A stretch of DNA of 60,778 nucleotides from Bermanella sp034110565 (GTDB lineage: Bacteria > Pseudomonadota > Gammaproteobacteria > Pseudomonadales > Oceanobacteraceae): contig JAWUYY010000038.1 of NCBI GenBank assembly GCA_034110565.1, positions 1 to 60,778 on the forward strand. The letters are read 5' to 3'. The notes under the pieces were generated by a model, which had not been told where the DNA came from, did no database searches, and saw only the letters and a list, made by a program, of their open reading frames with translations. Numbering within the stretch: position 1 is the first letter of the stretch; each line of letters starts with the position of its first letter. The position numbers and the translations under genes were made by a program. Of the stretch, positions 1 through 8,799 are shown one piece after another.

Positions 1-1
1 C

Positions 2-139
2 GGTTTGTCTTACAGCCGCTTTATTAACGGTCTGAAAAATGCCTCTATCGAGATCGATCGTAAGGTGTTAGCTGATTTAGCCGTTAATGAAAAAGGCGCT
101 TTTGCGGCATTAGTTGAAAAAGCTAAAGCCTCTCTGTAA
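2..139 (+). CDS. rplT: 50S ribosomal protein L20, C-terminal end (partial)
   Basis: The window opens inside a reading frame of 45 codons ending in TAA at 137-139. The residues SYSRFINGLKNAS, IEIDRKVLADLAV and LVEKAKASL match the C-terminal part of ribosomal protein L20, an early-assembly 23S rRNA-binding protein. The 5' part lies outside the window. The pheS-pheT-ihfA genes downstream are the usual neighbours of rplT in gammaproteobacteria, which supports the call. Confidence 0.95.
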   Translation, partial: GLSYSRFINGLKNASIEIDRKVLADLAVNEKGAFAALVEKAKASL

Positions 140-211
140 GCCCAGCTGACAGGTCGATCTTTTAAGGATCGACAGTTACAAGAAATTTATTTTTAAATTG
201 TCTTGTCTCGA

Positions 212-250
212 ATAGGGGAAGCGCCATAGGCACTTTCCCTATTTTTGTTT
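212..250 (+). terminator. Rho-independent terminator after rplT
   Basis: An imperfect hairpin pairs ATAGGG...GCC (from 212) with GGC...CCCTAT (ending 241) around a short ATA loop and is followed by TTTTTGTTTT. A second, shorter hairpin with a perfect 7-bp stem (153-159 with 167-173) lies upstream but has no U-run. The strong hairpin probably ends the rplT transcript. It could also act as an attenuator ahead of pheS, but no Phe-rich leader peptide is visible. Confidence 0.7.
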
Positions 251-427
251 TAAAGAAACTGAAAAATAAAACAATGATAATTCAGGGACTAGAGTCAAGC
301 CGTGTTTTGGCTGATGTGTCATCTGTCTCAAATGTTTTATCTGTATCGTCCTCAATATTGTCATTGTTGATAGTGGCTTAGGCCTAAATGAACAGCATCT
401 GTGAAGGTGCTTTTTGGAGCAGGAAAA

Positions 428-1420
428 TTGGAAAACCTACAAAATTTGGTAACCGAAGCACTGGCAAAAGTTGAGCAAGCACAAGATGTGCAGGTGCTGG
501 ATCAAGTACGCGTTGATTACCTTGGTAAAAAAGGCGTGTTAACCGCACAGCTTAAAACTCTTGGAAAATTAAGTAATGAAGAGCGTCCAGCAGCTGGCGC
601 TAAAATTAACGAAGCCAAGCAGCAAGTAGAAGACGGTATTCGAGCTAAAAAAGCAGAATTAGAGAATGCGGCGCTGGTTGAAAAATTAAAATCAGAAAGT
701 ATCGATGTCACTTTGCCAGGTCGTGGTCAGCAAGCAGGTGGATTACACCCAGTTACGCGTACTTTGCAGCGCATTGAAAATTTCTTTAAACACGCAGGTT
801 ATAAAGTAGCGGTTGGTCCTGAAGTAGAAGATAACTTCCATAACTTTGATGCCCTAAATATCCCCGCACACCACCCTGCGCGTGCTATGCATGATACATT
901 TTATTTTGATGCTCAGCAGTTGTTGCGTACTCATACGTCTCCTGTGCAAATTCGTACCATGGAAAATCAAAAGCCGCCAATTCGTATTATTTGTCCTGGC
1001 CGTGTTTATCGTTGTGATTCGGACCAAACACACACACCTATGTTCCATCAGGTGGAAGGTTTATTAGTTGATAAGAAAGTGAGTTTTGCTGACTTAAAAG
1101 GTACGGTTGAACAATTCTTGCGTACCTTTTTTGAAGATGACAATTTAAGTGTGCGCTTCCGCCCATCTTATTTTCCATTTACAGAGCCTTCGGCTGAATT
1201 TGATATTCAATGGGCTTCAAGTAAAACAGGTTGGTTAGAAGTAGGTGGTTGCGGCATGGTGCATCCAAACGTATTAACGGCAAGTGGTGTAGACCCTGAA
1301 GAATATATGGGCTTTGCTTTTGGTTTAGGTGTAGAGCGTTTAGCGATGTTACGTTATGGCGTAAATGATTTACGTTTATTCTTCGAAAATGATGTGAAAT
1401 TTTTAGAGCAGTTTAATTAA
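428..1420 (+). CDS. pheS: Phenylalanine--tRNA ligase alpha subunit
   Basis: This is the catalytic alpha subunit of the (alpha-beta)2 phenylalanyl-tRNA synthetase. An N-terminal coiled-coil region (about residues 1-85) precedes the class II catalytic core. Visible landmarks are GGLHPVTRT, FDALNIPAHHPAR, RTHTSPVQIRTM, CPGRVYR, the QTHTPMFHQVEGL motif 2 region, FRPSYFPFTEPSAE and the motif 3 segment FGLGVERLAMLRYG. I chose the TTG at 428 because GGAG (416-419) lies 8 bases upstream and the resulting 330 residues match the E. coli length (327). An in-frame GTG at 401 would add 9 residues without family support. pheT follows after 101 bases, probably in the same transcript. Confidence 0.96.
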   Translation: MENLQNLVTEALAKVEQAQDVQVLDQVRVDYLGKKGVLTAQLKTLGKLSNEERPAAGAKINEAKQQVEDGIRAKKAELENAALVEKLKSESIDVTLPGRGQQAGGLHPVTRTLQRIENFFKHAGYKVAVGPEVEDNFHNFDALNIPAHHPARAMHDTFYFDAQQLLRTHTSPVQIRTMENQKPPIRIICPGRVYRCDSDQTHTPMFHQVEGLLVDKKVSFADLKGTVEQFLRTFFEDDNLSVRFRPSYFPFTEPSAEFDIQWASSKTGWLEVGGCGMVHPNVLTASGVDPEEYMGFAFGLGVERLAMLRYGVNDLRLFFENDVKFLEQFN

Positions 1421-1521
1421 TCGAAGTTTAAGTTGGGTTTTAGCCTGACAAAAGAATCGGGCATAGAGCTTCCTCGTTGAGGTTGCTTACTCGCACATAG
1501 AAAAGAATTCAGGAATAAAAA

Positions 1522-3906
1522 ATGAAATTCAGTGAAAGCTGGTTAAGAGAATGGGTTAGTCCAAGCCTTACAACAGAAGAGCTTGTGGCTCAAGTGACCA
1601 TGGCAGGTCTGGAAGTAGATGCAGTAGATCCTGTAGCAGGTGATTTTACTGGTATCGTTGTGGCCGAGGTGGTTAAGCGCGAACAACATCCAGATGCCGA
1701 TAAATTAAGCTTATGCCAAGTAAGCGACGGTACAGACACTTTTCAAGTGGTGTGTGGTGCGCCTAATGTTCGTGAAGGTTTGAAAGTGCCATTTGCCAAG
1801 ATTGGGGCGGTTTTACCAAGTGAAGATGGTAAAGGCTTTAAAATCAAAAAAGCCAAATTACGCGGTGTCGAGAGTTTTGGTATGTTATGCGCCGAAGCGG
1901 AAATGGGCATGTCGGATCAGTCCGATGGCCTAATGGAATTAGCGGCCGATGCGCCACTTGGTCAAGATATTCGTGAGTATTTAAATCTTAACGATTCCAT
2001 TATCGAAGTGGATCTAACCCCTAACCGTGCTGATTGCTTAAGTGTAAAAGGTTTGGCTCGTGAGGTGGGTACTTTAAACAATGTTGATGTTAAACCATTA
2101 AGCATTGACGTTATGGCAGCGCAAATTAACGATACGTTACCGGTTACTTTGTCTGCATCGCAAGCGTGTCCTAAGTATGTAAGTCGTGTTGTAAAAGGTG
2201 TTGATGTAGCCGCAGCTACACCTTTATGGATGATTGAAAAACTGCGTCGCAGTGGCATTCGTTCAATTGACCCTATTGTGGATGTGACCAACTATGTTCT
2301 GTTAGAACTTGGTCAGCCAATGCATGCATTCGATTTGGCTAAAATCGATGGCGGCATTAATGTGCGCATGGCGAATGATAAAGAAAAATTAACGTTACTC
2401 GATGGCCAAGAAATCGAACTTAGCAGCGATACATTAGTGATTGCCGATAATGCAAAAGCATTGGCTATTGCGGGTGTTATGGGTGGTGAGCACTCTGGTG
2501 TGAACACGGATACTAAAGATATTTTCTTAGAAGTGGCTTACTTCGATCCGATCGCCATTGCTGGTAAAGCGCGTAATTATGGTTTGCATACAGATTCTTC
2601 TCATCGCTTTGAGCGTGGTGTAGATTACCGTTTACAAAATGATGCCATGGAGCGTGCAACTCAACTAATCGTTGAGATTTGTGGTGGTCAAGCCGGTCCT
2701 GTTGTGAATACACAAGATGATGCGGCTATGCCAGTTGAATCCACTGTTGAATTACGTGCACAGCGTGTAGTGGATGTATTAGCTTTAGAATTACCGGCAA
2801 AAGAAATTGAAACCATGCTAACTCGTTTGGGCATGACCGTGACAGCCAATGCAACTGGTTGGACCGTGAACGTGCCGAGCTATCGTTTTGATATCAGTAT
2901 CGAAGCTGATTTAATCGAAGAGATCGCACGTATTCATGGTTATAACAATTTACCTGTGACTACTCCAATGGCGGCGCTAGATTTAGAATCGGAGCCAGAA
3001 GTTGAAACACCGGTTAATACGCTTAAACAATTTTGGGTAAGCCGCGGCTACCAAGAAGCCATAACTTATAGCTTCGTGGATCCTAAAACTCAAAAAATGG
3101 TTGATCCAACGGTAGACGGCTTAATGCTGGCCAACCCAATCTCTGCTGATATGGCGGTGATGCGTTCTACTTTGTGGGTTGGTTTGATTAAGGCGGCAGA
3201 GCATAATTTGAATCGCCAACAAGACACCGTACGTTTATTTGAAACGGGTTTACGCTTTGTACCTAACGGCAAAGAGCTGACACAAGAACCAATGTTAGCA
3301 GGTTTAGTGTGCGGTACTCGTTTATCTAAAGGTTGGACAAACGCCAGCGATAAAGTGGATTTCTATGATGTAAAAGGGGATCTAGAAGCCATGTTAAGCA
3401 TCAATGGCGATACTGAATATCGCTTTGCTGCAGGTGAGCATGCTGCTTTACACCCAGGTCAATGTGCCGCCATCTTCAAAGGCGACAAGCAAGTGGGTTT
3501 ACTGGGAGCGTTGCACCCTGTATTACAAAAACAACTGGGCATTAAAACGCCATTGTTTGTATTTGAGCTTTTATTGAATGAGGTGGTGCAAGGTGAATTG
3601 CCTGAATTTAACCCTGTCTCTAAATTCCCTGAAGTGAGCCGTGATTTAGCATTTGTGATCGATGAAAGCGTACAGTGGTCTCAAGTAGAGCAAGTCATTC
3701 GTGAGCAAGCCGGTGTAAGCCTAACAAATGTCACACTTTTCGACGTATATCGCGGCCAAGGCATTGAAAATGGTAGAAAAAGTCTTGCTTTAGGCTTGAC
3801 GTGGCAAGATCCTTCACGCACTCTTAATGATGAAGAAATAACCAGTTCGGTTAATTGCATCGTCACGAAACTGGCTGAAGGATTAGGTGCACAACTGCGA
3901 GGTTAG
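1522..3906 (+). CDS. pheT: Phenylalanine--tRNA ligase beta subunit
   Basis: This 794-residue protein is the beta subunit of phenylalanyl-tRNA synthetase (about 795 in E. coli). An N-terminal EMAP-type tRNA-binding domain covers about residues 39-148 (HPDADKLSLCQV, VVCGAPNVREG). The B3/B4 editing region follows (VDLTPNRADCLSV, DVTNYVLLELGQPMHAFD, SSHRFERGVD), then the B5 domain near residues 400-475, a catalytic-like fold, and a C-terminal anticodon-binding FDX-ACB domain (FPEVSRDLAFVID onwards). AGGA a few bases upstream of the ATG is the ribosome binding site. The stop codon sits one base before the ihfA start, so the two genes are translationally coupled. Confidence 0.97.
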   Translation: MKFSESWLREWVSPSLTTEELVAQVTMAGLEVDAVDPVAGDFTGIVVAEVVKREQHPDADKLSLCQVSDGTDTFQVVCGAPNVREGLKVPFAKIGAVLPSEDGKGFKIKKAKLRGVESFGMLCAEAEMGMSDQSDGLMELAADAPLGQDIREYLNLNDSIIEVDLTPNRADCLSVKGLAREVGTLNNVDVKPLSIDVMAAQINDTLPVTLSASQACPKYVSRVVKGVDVAAATPLWMIEKLRRSGIRSIDPIVDVTNYVLLELGQPMHAFDLAKIDGGINVRMANDKEKLTLLDGQEIELSSDTLVIADNAKALAIAGVMGGEHSGVNTDTKDIFLEVAYFDPIAIAGKARNYGLHTDSSHRFERGVDYRLQNDAMERATQLIVEICGGQAGPVVNTQDDAAMPVESTVELRAQRVVDVLALELPAKEIETMLTRLGMTVTANATGWTVNVPSYRFDISIEADLIEEIARIHGYNNLPVTTPMAALDLESEPEVETPVNTLKQFWVSRGYQEAITYSFVDPKTQKMVDPTVDGLMLANPISADMAVMRSTLWVGLIKAAEHNLNRQQDTVRLFETGLRFVPNGKELTQEPMLAGLVCGTRLSKGWTNASDKVDFYDVKGDLEAMLSINGDTEYRFAAGEHAALHPGQCAAIFKGDKQVGLLGALHPVLQKQLGIKTPLFVFELLLNEVVQGELPEFNPVSKFPEVSRDLAFVIDESVQWSQVEQVIREQAGVSLTNVTLFDVYRGQGIENGRKSLALGLTWQDPSRTLNDEEITSSVNCIVTKLAEGLGAQLRG

Positions 3907-3907
3907 T

Positions 3908-4204
3908 ATGACCGCGATCACCAAGGCTGATATGGCAGAAAAGCTATTTGACGAACTTGGTATAAATAAGCGCGAAGCCAAAGAAATGGTGGATGTCTTT
4001 TTTGAAGAGATTCGTACTTGTTTAACCGAGAAAGAACAAGTTAAGCTTTCTGGATTTGGAAATTTTGATTTAAGAGAAAAACGACAGCGTCCAGGGCGTA
4101 ACCCTAAAACTGGTGAAGAAATTCCTATTTCTGCCCGTTGTGTGGTGACGTTTAGACCCGGTCAAAAATTAAAAGTACAAGTTGAAGCCTATAACGAAGA
4201 TTAA
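3908..4204 (+). CDS. ihfA: Integration host factor subunit alpha
   Basis: This 98-residue HU/IHF-family protein is the alpha half of the DNA-bending heterodimer IHF, used in transcription, recombination and replication initiation. Seen in the sequence: the N-terminal helices MTAITKADMAEKLFDELG, the KLSGFGNFDLREK segment, and the beta-arm RPGRNPKTGEEIPI with the proline that intercalates DNA. The ATG at 3908 has GAGG (3899-3902) at 5 bases and lies one base after the pheT stop. A longer in-frame start inside pheT (3887) is not needed. The gene ends at a strong terminator. The position after pheST is the classical ihfA locus. Confidence 0.97.
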   Translation: MTAITKADMAEKLFDELGINKREAKEMVDVFFEEIRTCLTEKEQVKLSGFGNFDLREKRQRPGRNPKTGEEIPISARCVVTFRPGQKLKVQVEAYNED

Positions 4205-4224
4205 TCTCGTTGAAGTTTGGTGAA

Positions 4225-4256
4225 TAAAAAAAGAGCAGCTCAGCTGCTCTTTTTTT
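4225..4256. terminator. Bidirectional terminator between ihfA and the mocA-like gene
   Basis: A perfect hairpin with GAGCAGC / GCTGCTC arms around TCA is flanked by an A-run on the left and a T-run on the right. It can therefore stop ihfA on the plus strand and the convergent molybdenum-hydroxylase operon on the minus strand. Confidence 0.93.
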
Positions 4257-4281
4257 ATGTCTGGCGTTATAGTATTTGCTT

Positions 4282-4908
4282 TTAATTAGTCTTTTGTTGC
4301 AAGTCTTCTTTGCGGTCAATATCTCGTATGACACCTTGATCGACTAATCTCACCGTATGAACTGGCAGGGATTGAATTAATAACTGCGCACCTTTGTCTG
4401 CGTTTAGCTTCATCAATTTATCTTTGAATTTGTTTGGGATGATAACAGGGTGCCCGGGTTTCAAAATAGAATGCTCATTAAAAAAAACAGGGCGACACAC
4501 TGTGTTTTTATCTGCATTAAAACCATCAATGACGGCTTGATAACTGTGAGTCTTGATGAATGGCATATCGGCTAAGCAAATCATAATATTGTTTGCAGGC
4601 TTAACAGCCAGTACACCAGCTTTAATAGACGAACTTAACCCTTGTTGGTAATCCTTGTTGGTAACTATCGTGAATGGGTGAGGTTCAAGTAATTTGATTA
4701 GCTGAGTATCATTTGGGCGCACCACACATACGACCTCATCCACATGAGGTAGCACGTTTAATGCGCTGATTAATCCAATGGATTTTGATGTGATGCTATC
4801 TTGATTATTAGTATATTCAATTTCATGTAGTAATTTATCACCACCAAAGCGTGAACCGTTACCGGCGGCTAATATGATAGCGCTAATATTAGGCTTTATA
4901 TTTGGCAT
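4282..4908 (-). CDS. MocA-like molybdenum cofactor nucleotidyltransferase
   Basis: This 208-residue NTP-transferase-fold protein starts with the nucleotide-binding signature AAGNGSRFGGDKLL and carries the CLADMPF acceptor motif. This is the MobA/MocA family. Next to XdhC and a xanthine-dehydrogenase-family enzyme, the likely role is attaching CMP to molybdopterin (MocA) to make the cytosine dinucleotide cofactor; GMP transfer (MobA) is less likely. The first 13 bases overlap the end of xdhC, indicating coupled translation. It is the last gene of a four-gene minus-strand operon. The family call is secure, while the choice of MocA over MobA is inferred from context. Confidence 0.85.
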   Translation of the reverse strand: MPNIKPNISAIILAAGNGSRFGGDKLLHEIEYTNNQDSITSKSIGLISALNVLPHVDEVVCVVRPNDTQLIKLLEPHPFTIVTNKDYQQGLSSSIKAGVLAVKPANNIMICLADMPFIKTHSYQAVIDGFNADKNTVCRPVFFNEHSILKPGHPVIIPNKFKDKLMKLNADKGAQLLIQSLPVHTVRLVDQGVIRDIDRKEDLQQKTN

Positions 4909-5882
4909 GCATGCTGGCTTAAAGTTTGTGGTGAGCTTGATAAACTGACGCCATTTTTAATAGCGGTTATTTCTGCCAATATAGATAAGGCAATTTCAGC
5001 GGGTGTTTTACTGCCGATATAAATGCCAACAGGGCCGTGTAAATGGTCGACTTGTTTCTGTGAGAAACCAAAGTGTTCTTTTAAGCGCTGGCGCCGATCT
5101 TGATTGTTTTGTTGTGAACCTAACGCACCTACATAAAACGCATTGCTGTTTAGCGCCGTTAATAATGCCATGTCATCCACTTTAGGGTCATGGGCCACGG
5201 CGACTATGGCGGTGCGCTCATCAACTTTCATGTCAGTAATGATGTCGTCAGGAAAGCCTTCAAGTAATGGCAATTTATCCAGTGGCCAATTTTTTCTGTA
5301 TTCTGGCCTGGGGTCACTCACTAATACTTCATAGCCTAAGCCTTGGGCTATTTGCGCAAGAAACTGCCCAGTTTCACCTGCGCCAATAATTAATAAACGA
5401 AAAGTAGGGCCGAAAATATTACTCCAAGTATTACCGTTTAATTCTATATTCTGGTGTTTTTGCCAATGAGATTGCTGTGTGTTTGAGCTGTTTAATTCAA
5501 TACTACGGTAAATGGTTTGGCGCGCTTCAATGCTCTTTGTGAGGCGCTGTACTTCTTCAATGTTATTGAACGGCTCAATAACGAGTTGTAAAACGCCGCC
5601 ACACGGTAAGCCAAACTGGAAGCGTTGATCGGCTGTTTCGCCATACATAATTAATTGCGGTGTTTCACAAGGCTGATTAGTCAGGCGTTCGATTAAATCT
5701 TCTTCTACGCAGCCGCCACTTACACTGCCATAGAACTGACCGTGAGAGGTTACGGCAAACAATGACCCAACAGGCCTAGGACTGGTACCCCAAGTCTTTG
5801 CTACGGAAACTAAGGTGACTTTGTGACCTCGATTAAGCGCGTGTAGACAGCCGTGTAATACATCTAGTTGTGAGCCCTGCAT
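4896..5882 (-). CDS. xdhC: XdhC-type molybdenum cofactor insertion protein
   Basis: This 328-residue XdhC/CoxI family protein binds the molybdenum cofactor, promotes its sulfuration and delivers it to xanthine-oxidase-family enzymes. The N-terminal XdhC_CoxI region shows VSVAKTWGTSPRPVGSLFAV and GSVSGGCVEEDL. The C-terminal Rossmann region shows LLIIGAGETGQFLA, VSDPRPEYR and YVGALGSQQ. The ATG has AGGAG 8 bases upstream. The gene starts 11 bases after the stop of the Mo-binding subunit and overlaps the downstream mocA-like gene, so the order enzyme, chaperone, cofactor nucleotidyltransferase forms one maturation unit. The substrate of the enzyme cannot be read from this gene. Confidence 0.88.
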   Translation of the reverse strand: MQGSQLDVLHGCLHALNRGHKVTLVSVAKTWGTSPRPVGSLFAVTSHGQFYGSVSGGCVEEDLIERLTNQPCETPQLIMYGETADQRFQFGLPCGGVLQLVIEPFNNIEEVQRLTKSIEARQTIYRSIELNSSNTQQSHWQKHQNIELNGNTWSNIFGPTFRLLIIGAGETGQFLAQIAQGLGYEVLVSDPRPEYRKNWPLDKLPLLEGFPDDIITDMKVDERTAIVAVAHDPKVDDMALLTALNSNAFYVGALGSQQNNQDRRQRLKEHFGFSQKQVDHLHGPVGIYIGSKTPAEIALSILAEITAIKNGVSLSSSPQTLSQHACQI

Positions 5883-5893
5883 GTAAAAAACTC

Positions 5894-8107
5894 CTAAGCT
5901 AATTTAAGCGGTAAACTGCGCAGACGTCTGCCTGTTGCTGCAAATACACCATTCGCTACTGCAGCTGCAATAGGGGGCAAGCCGGGTTCACCTACACCTG
6001 TAGGTGCTTCGTTGCTTTGAACGACGATCACGTCAAACTCTGGTGATTCATTCATGCGTAACATCGGATAGGTGTGAAAGTTCGTTTGTTCAACAGCACC
6101 ATCTTTCAAGGTGATTTCACCATGCAGCGCTGCGGTTAAACCGAATATGATACCTCCTTCCATTTGTGCCTTGATGATTTCAGGGTTTACCGCTGTGCCG
6201 CAGTCAATGACACAGGTAACTTTATGTACTTGTATCTTGCTTTCACTTACTGAAATTTCAGCAACTTGAGCCACACAAGAGCCAAACGATGTATGTGTCG
6301 CCAGACCATGGAAGTGATCATTAGCAAGAGGCTTTCCCCAGCCTGATTTTTCAGCGACTAATTTTAAAACATGGGCAAGACGTGGGTTATTTTTTAAGTG
6401 CTTTAAGCGATATGCCACAGCATCTTGTTTTTGATCAACGGCCACTTCGTCCATCATAGACTCTTTGAAAAATCCACTATAGCTGTGACCCACGCTGCGC
6501 CAAAAACCCAGAGGCAAGCCTGGATCTATTGTGACATGGTTTACTTGTTTGTTTGGGCTGTCATAGTCTTCAAATAAGCCTTCGACGCTAGAAGGGTCTA
6601 CCACCCAGCCGTCGAATAACCCGTAGCCGCGTTTACTTAACCAGTCGACCATGGTATTTGGCATAAAGCCTGGTGCTATGGCATCTACGGCTTCATCTAT
6701 CATGTAAGGCATGATGTTTGGGCCAACTCGTTTTACATGCCAGCTATTAATGGTGCCATCTTGATTTAAGCCAATATCAAATTTAGCTAAAGACGCTGGG
6801 CGATATAGGTCGTGTTGGGTGTCATCTTCACGGCTCCACGTTAATTGGACAGGCAAATTTGAAGCTTTTGCGATGGCAGTCGCCTCGGCCACAAAATCCG
6901 AGGCACTGCGACGACCAAAGCCGCCGCCTAAAAACGTGCTATGAACCGTGACATCATCTTTTGCTACATCAGCAAACAGCGCTGCAATATTTTTTGCCAT
7001 CCCTGGACTTTGACTGCCTACCCATACATCGACTTTGCCGTTTTCAATTTTTACGGTACAGTTCATTGGCTCCATGGTGGCGTGGGCTAAATAGGGCGCC
7101 CAATATTGTGCACTGATCACTTTATTGGTTTGTTTGATGGCTTCGCTGTCACCTTCATTATGGGCGTTGTCACCTTCCTGTTTTAAAGCGTTTTCAAATA
7201 ACCCCATCCCATTGTTGGCATCCATAGAATGGGTCGAAAATGAGCTCAATTTTTCAGGTAGTTGCCATTGCACTTCTATTTTTGCTAATGCGTTTTTTGC
7301 TTGATAATAATGTTCAGCCACCACAGCCACACCATTATGAATAGCCACGATAGCTTTTACGCCAGCCATATTTTTTGCTGCGCTATCATCAAATGATTGA
7401 ACGAGACCACCATAAACGGGGCAGTGTTTAATGGCCGCTTTTTGTAAACCATCAAAATCCACATCTAGGCCAAATTCTGCAGTGCCTGTGCTTTTAGCTT
7501 GTGCATCTAAGCGCTGATTGTATTTGCCGATGTATTTAAAATCTTTTTCTAATTTTAATGGTGTGTCTTCTGGAAAATCCAGCGTGCTGGCTACATCCAC
7601 AAATTCACCATAGGCAAGCGTTTTACCTTGAATAAAAATTTTCCCGTCTTGTGTTTGAATGGTCTCAAGCGACACGTTTAATTGTTTGGCGGCTGCTTGT
7701 CTAATAACCAAGCGTGCATTGGCGGCTAATTGGCGAATAGGCAAGAAGTGGGCTTTGATACTGGTGCTTCCTCCCGTGATTTGCATACCAAATTCTGGGT
7801 TTGCATACTCATCATCGGAGCCAGTTTGATGAATCGTTACTTTAGAGGGCGATACATCTAACTCTTCGGCTAATAAAGTAGTAAGGCCAGTGTACACACC
7901 TTGTCCCATTTCACTGCGCGGTAGATAAAAATTCACTATGTTTTCGGACGTAATTTGTAAAATAGCATTGGGGGCTAAATTTTGTTTTTCGGCGCCAGAG
8001 GCAGTTTGGGATAATCCCATAAGTGGAATACCCACAATCAAGCCGCCACCTGCCAGCGTTGAATGTTTTAAAAAATCACGACGGGAGGTGTTGATAGTTG
8101 TGCTCAT
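5894..8107 (-). CDS. Molybdenum-binding (large) subunit of an aldehyde dehydrogenase/isoquinoline oxidoreductase-like hydroxylase
   Basis: This 737-residue xanthine-dehydrogenase-family protein resembles IorB-type subunits, which carry molybdopterin cytosine dinucleotide and oxidise aldehydes or N-heterocycles. The N-terminus has a twin-arginine signal (SRRDFLK followed by a hydrophobic Gly/Leu stretch), so export to the periplasm is predicted. Cofactor-binding landmarks are RSEMGQGVYTG, FGMQITGGSTS, FLGGGFGRRSASDF and the C-terminal GVGEPGLPP, which contains the catalytic glutamate of the family. The ATG overlaps the stop of the 2Fe-2S subunit gene (ATGA). I see no cytochrome c subunit nearby, so the electron acceptor is unknown. 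Confidence 0.9.
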   Translation of the reverse strand: MSTTINTSRRDFLKHSTLAGGGLIVGIPLMGLSQTASGAEKQNLAPNAILQITSENIVNFYLPRSEMGQGVYTGLTTLLAEELDVSPSKVTIHQTGSDDEYANPEFGMQITGGSTSIKAHFLPIRQLAANARLVIRQAAAKQLNVSLETIQTQDGKIFIQGKTLAYGEFVDVASTLDFPEDTPLKLEKDFKYIGKYNQRLDAQAKSTGTAEFGLDVDFDGLQKAAIKHCPVYGGLVQSFDDSAAKNMAGVKAIVAIHNGVAVVAEHYYQAKNALAKIEVQWQLPEKLSSFSTHSMDANNGMGLFENALKQEGDNAHNEGDSEAIKQTNKVISAQYWAPYLAHATMEPMNCTVKIENGKVDVWVGSQSPGMAKNIAALFADVAKDDVTVHSTFLGGGFGRRSASDFVAEATAIAKASNLPVQLTWSREDDTQHDLYRPASLAKFDIGLNQDGTINSWHVKRVGPNIMPYMIDEAVDAIAPGFMPNTMVDWLSKRGYGLFDGWVVDPSSVEGLFEDYDSPNKQVNHVTIDPGLPLGFWRSVGHSYSGFFKESMMDEVAVDQKQDAVAYRLKHLKNNPRLAHVLKLVAEKSGWGKPLANDHFHGLATHTSFGSCVAQVAEISVSESKIQVHKVTCVIDCGTAVNPEIIKAQMEGGIIFGLTAALHGEITLKDGAVEQTNFHTYPMLRMNESPEFDVIVVQSNEAPTGVGEPGLPPIAAAVANGVFAATGRRLRSLPLKLA

Positions 8108-8631
8108 GATTGAGCCTCCTGCGCAGATTCAGTTGGTTCAAAATATTGAACAGCTTGTAATTTACCTTGGCCGGTTTGTATATTATGTGCGGCTTGTTTA
8201 ATCGCTGCTTTGATTCGTGGATAAGTACCGCAACGGCATATGTTACCGCTCATAGCGTGATCAATTTCTTTATCAGAGGGGTTGGGGTTGTTTGTTAATA
8301 GAGCGGTGGCGCTAATAATTTGTCCGCTTTGACAGTAACCACATTGAGGTACGCTGCTGTCAATCCAAGCTTGCTGTACTGCAGATGTAAGCTCTGGGTT
8401 ACCAAGGCCTTCGATGGTGGTGACACTTTTGTTGGCGATCGCTGCAGCTGGTAAAATGCAGGTGCGGGTAGATTGGCCATCTATTAACATACTGCAAGCG
8501 CCGCATAAGCCCATGCCACAACCAAACTTGCTGCCTTTGAGTTTTAAATGATCACGAATGACCCATAATAATGGGGTATCACTGGGAGCATCTACTTCTA
8601 CAAGTTGGCCATTTAAGGTAAAGCGCAGCAT
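8104..8631 (-). CDS. (2Fe-2S)-binding small subunit of the molybdenum hydroxylase
   Basis: This 175-residue protein has the two 2Fe-2S domains of IorA/CoxS-type subunits. A plant-ferredoxin-like domain carries CGMGLCGACSML and a later Cys, and a helical domain carries CGYCQSGQI and GNICRCGTYPRI. It passes electrons from the Mo site. I chose the ATG at 8631 because GGAG sits 6 bases upstream; the TTG and ATG a few codons earlier lack correct spacing. It has no signal peptide, so it probably leaves the cell as a folded passenger with its Tat-bearing partner. It is the first gene of the operon. Confidence 0.92.
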   Translation of the reverse strand: MLRFTLNGQLVEVDAPSDTPLLWVIRDHLKLKGSKFGCGMGLCGACSMLIDGQSTRTCILPAAAIANKSVTTIEGLGNPELTSAVQQAWIDSSVPQCGYCQSGQIISATALLTNNPNPSDKEIDHAMSGNICRCGTYPRIKAAIKQAAHNIQTGQGKLQAVQYFEPTESAQEAQS

Positions 8632-8799
8632 GCTCATCTCCAAGCGTTGGTAAGATTTTTATTGAGGTTAGAGTATAGGCACTAAAAGTGAATATCAATA
8701 TGACTACGGGAATAAATACCCTAGGCTAGCTGGGGTTTAGAATGGGTTTTGTCTATACTGGCTAGTTATTAGGTCAGCTTGTTTTATTTGAGTTAAATT

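Noticed and set aside
274..381. Short frame of 35 codons between rplT and pheS as a possible leader peptide
   Set aside because: It is Ser/Val/Leu-rich without Phe codons, has no ribosome binding site, and is not followed by a terminator-type hairpin before pheS.
1962..2291. Minus-strand frame of 109 codons inside pheT
   Set aside because: It lies wholly antisense to a clear family member, has no ribosome binding site and no recognisable motif.
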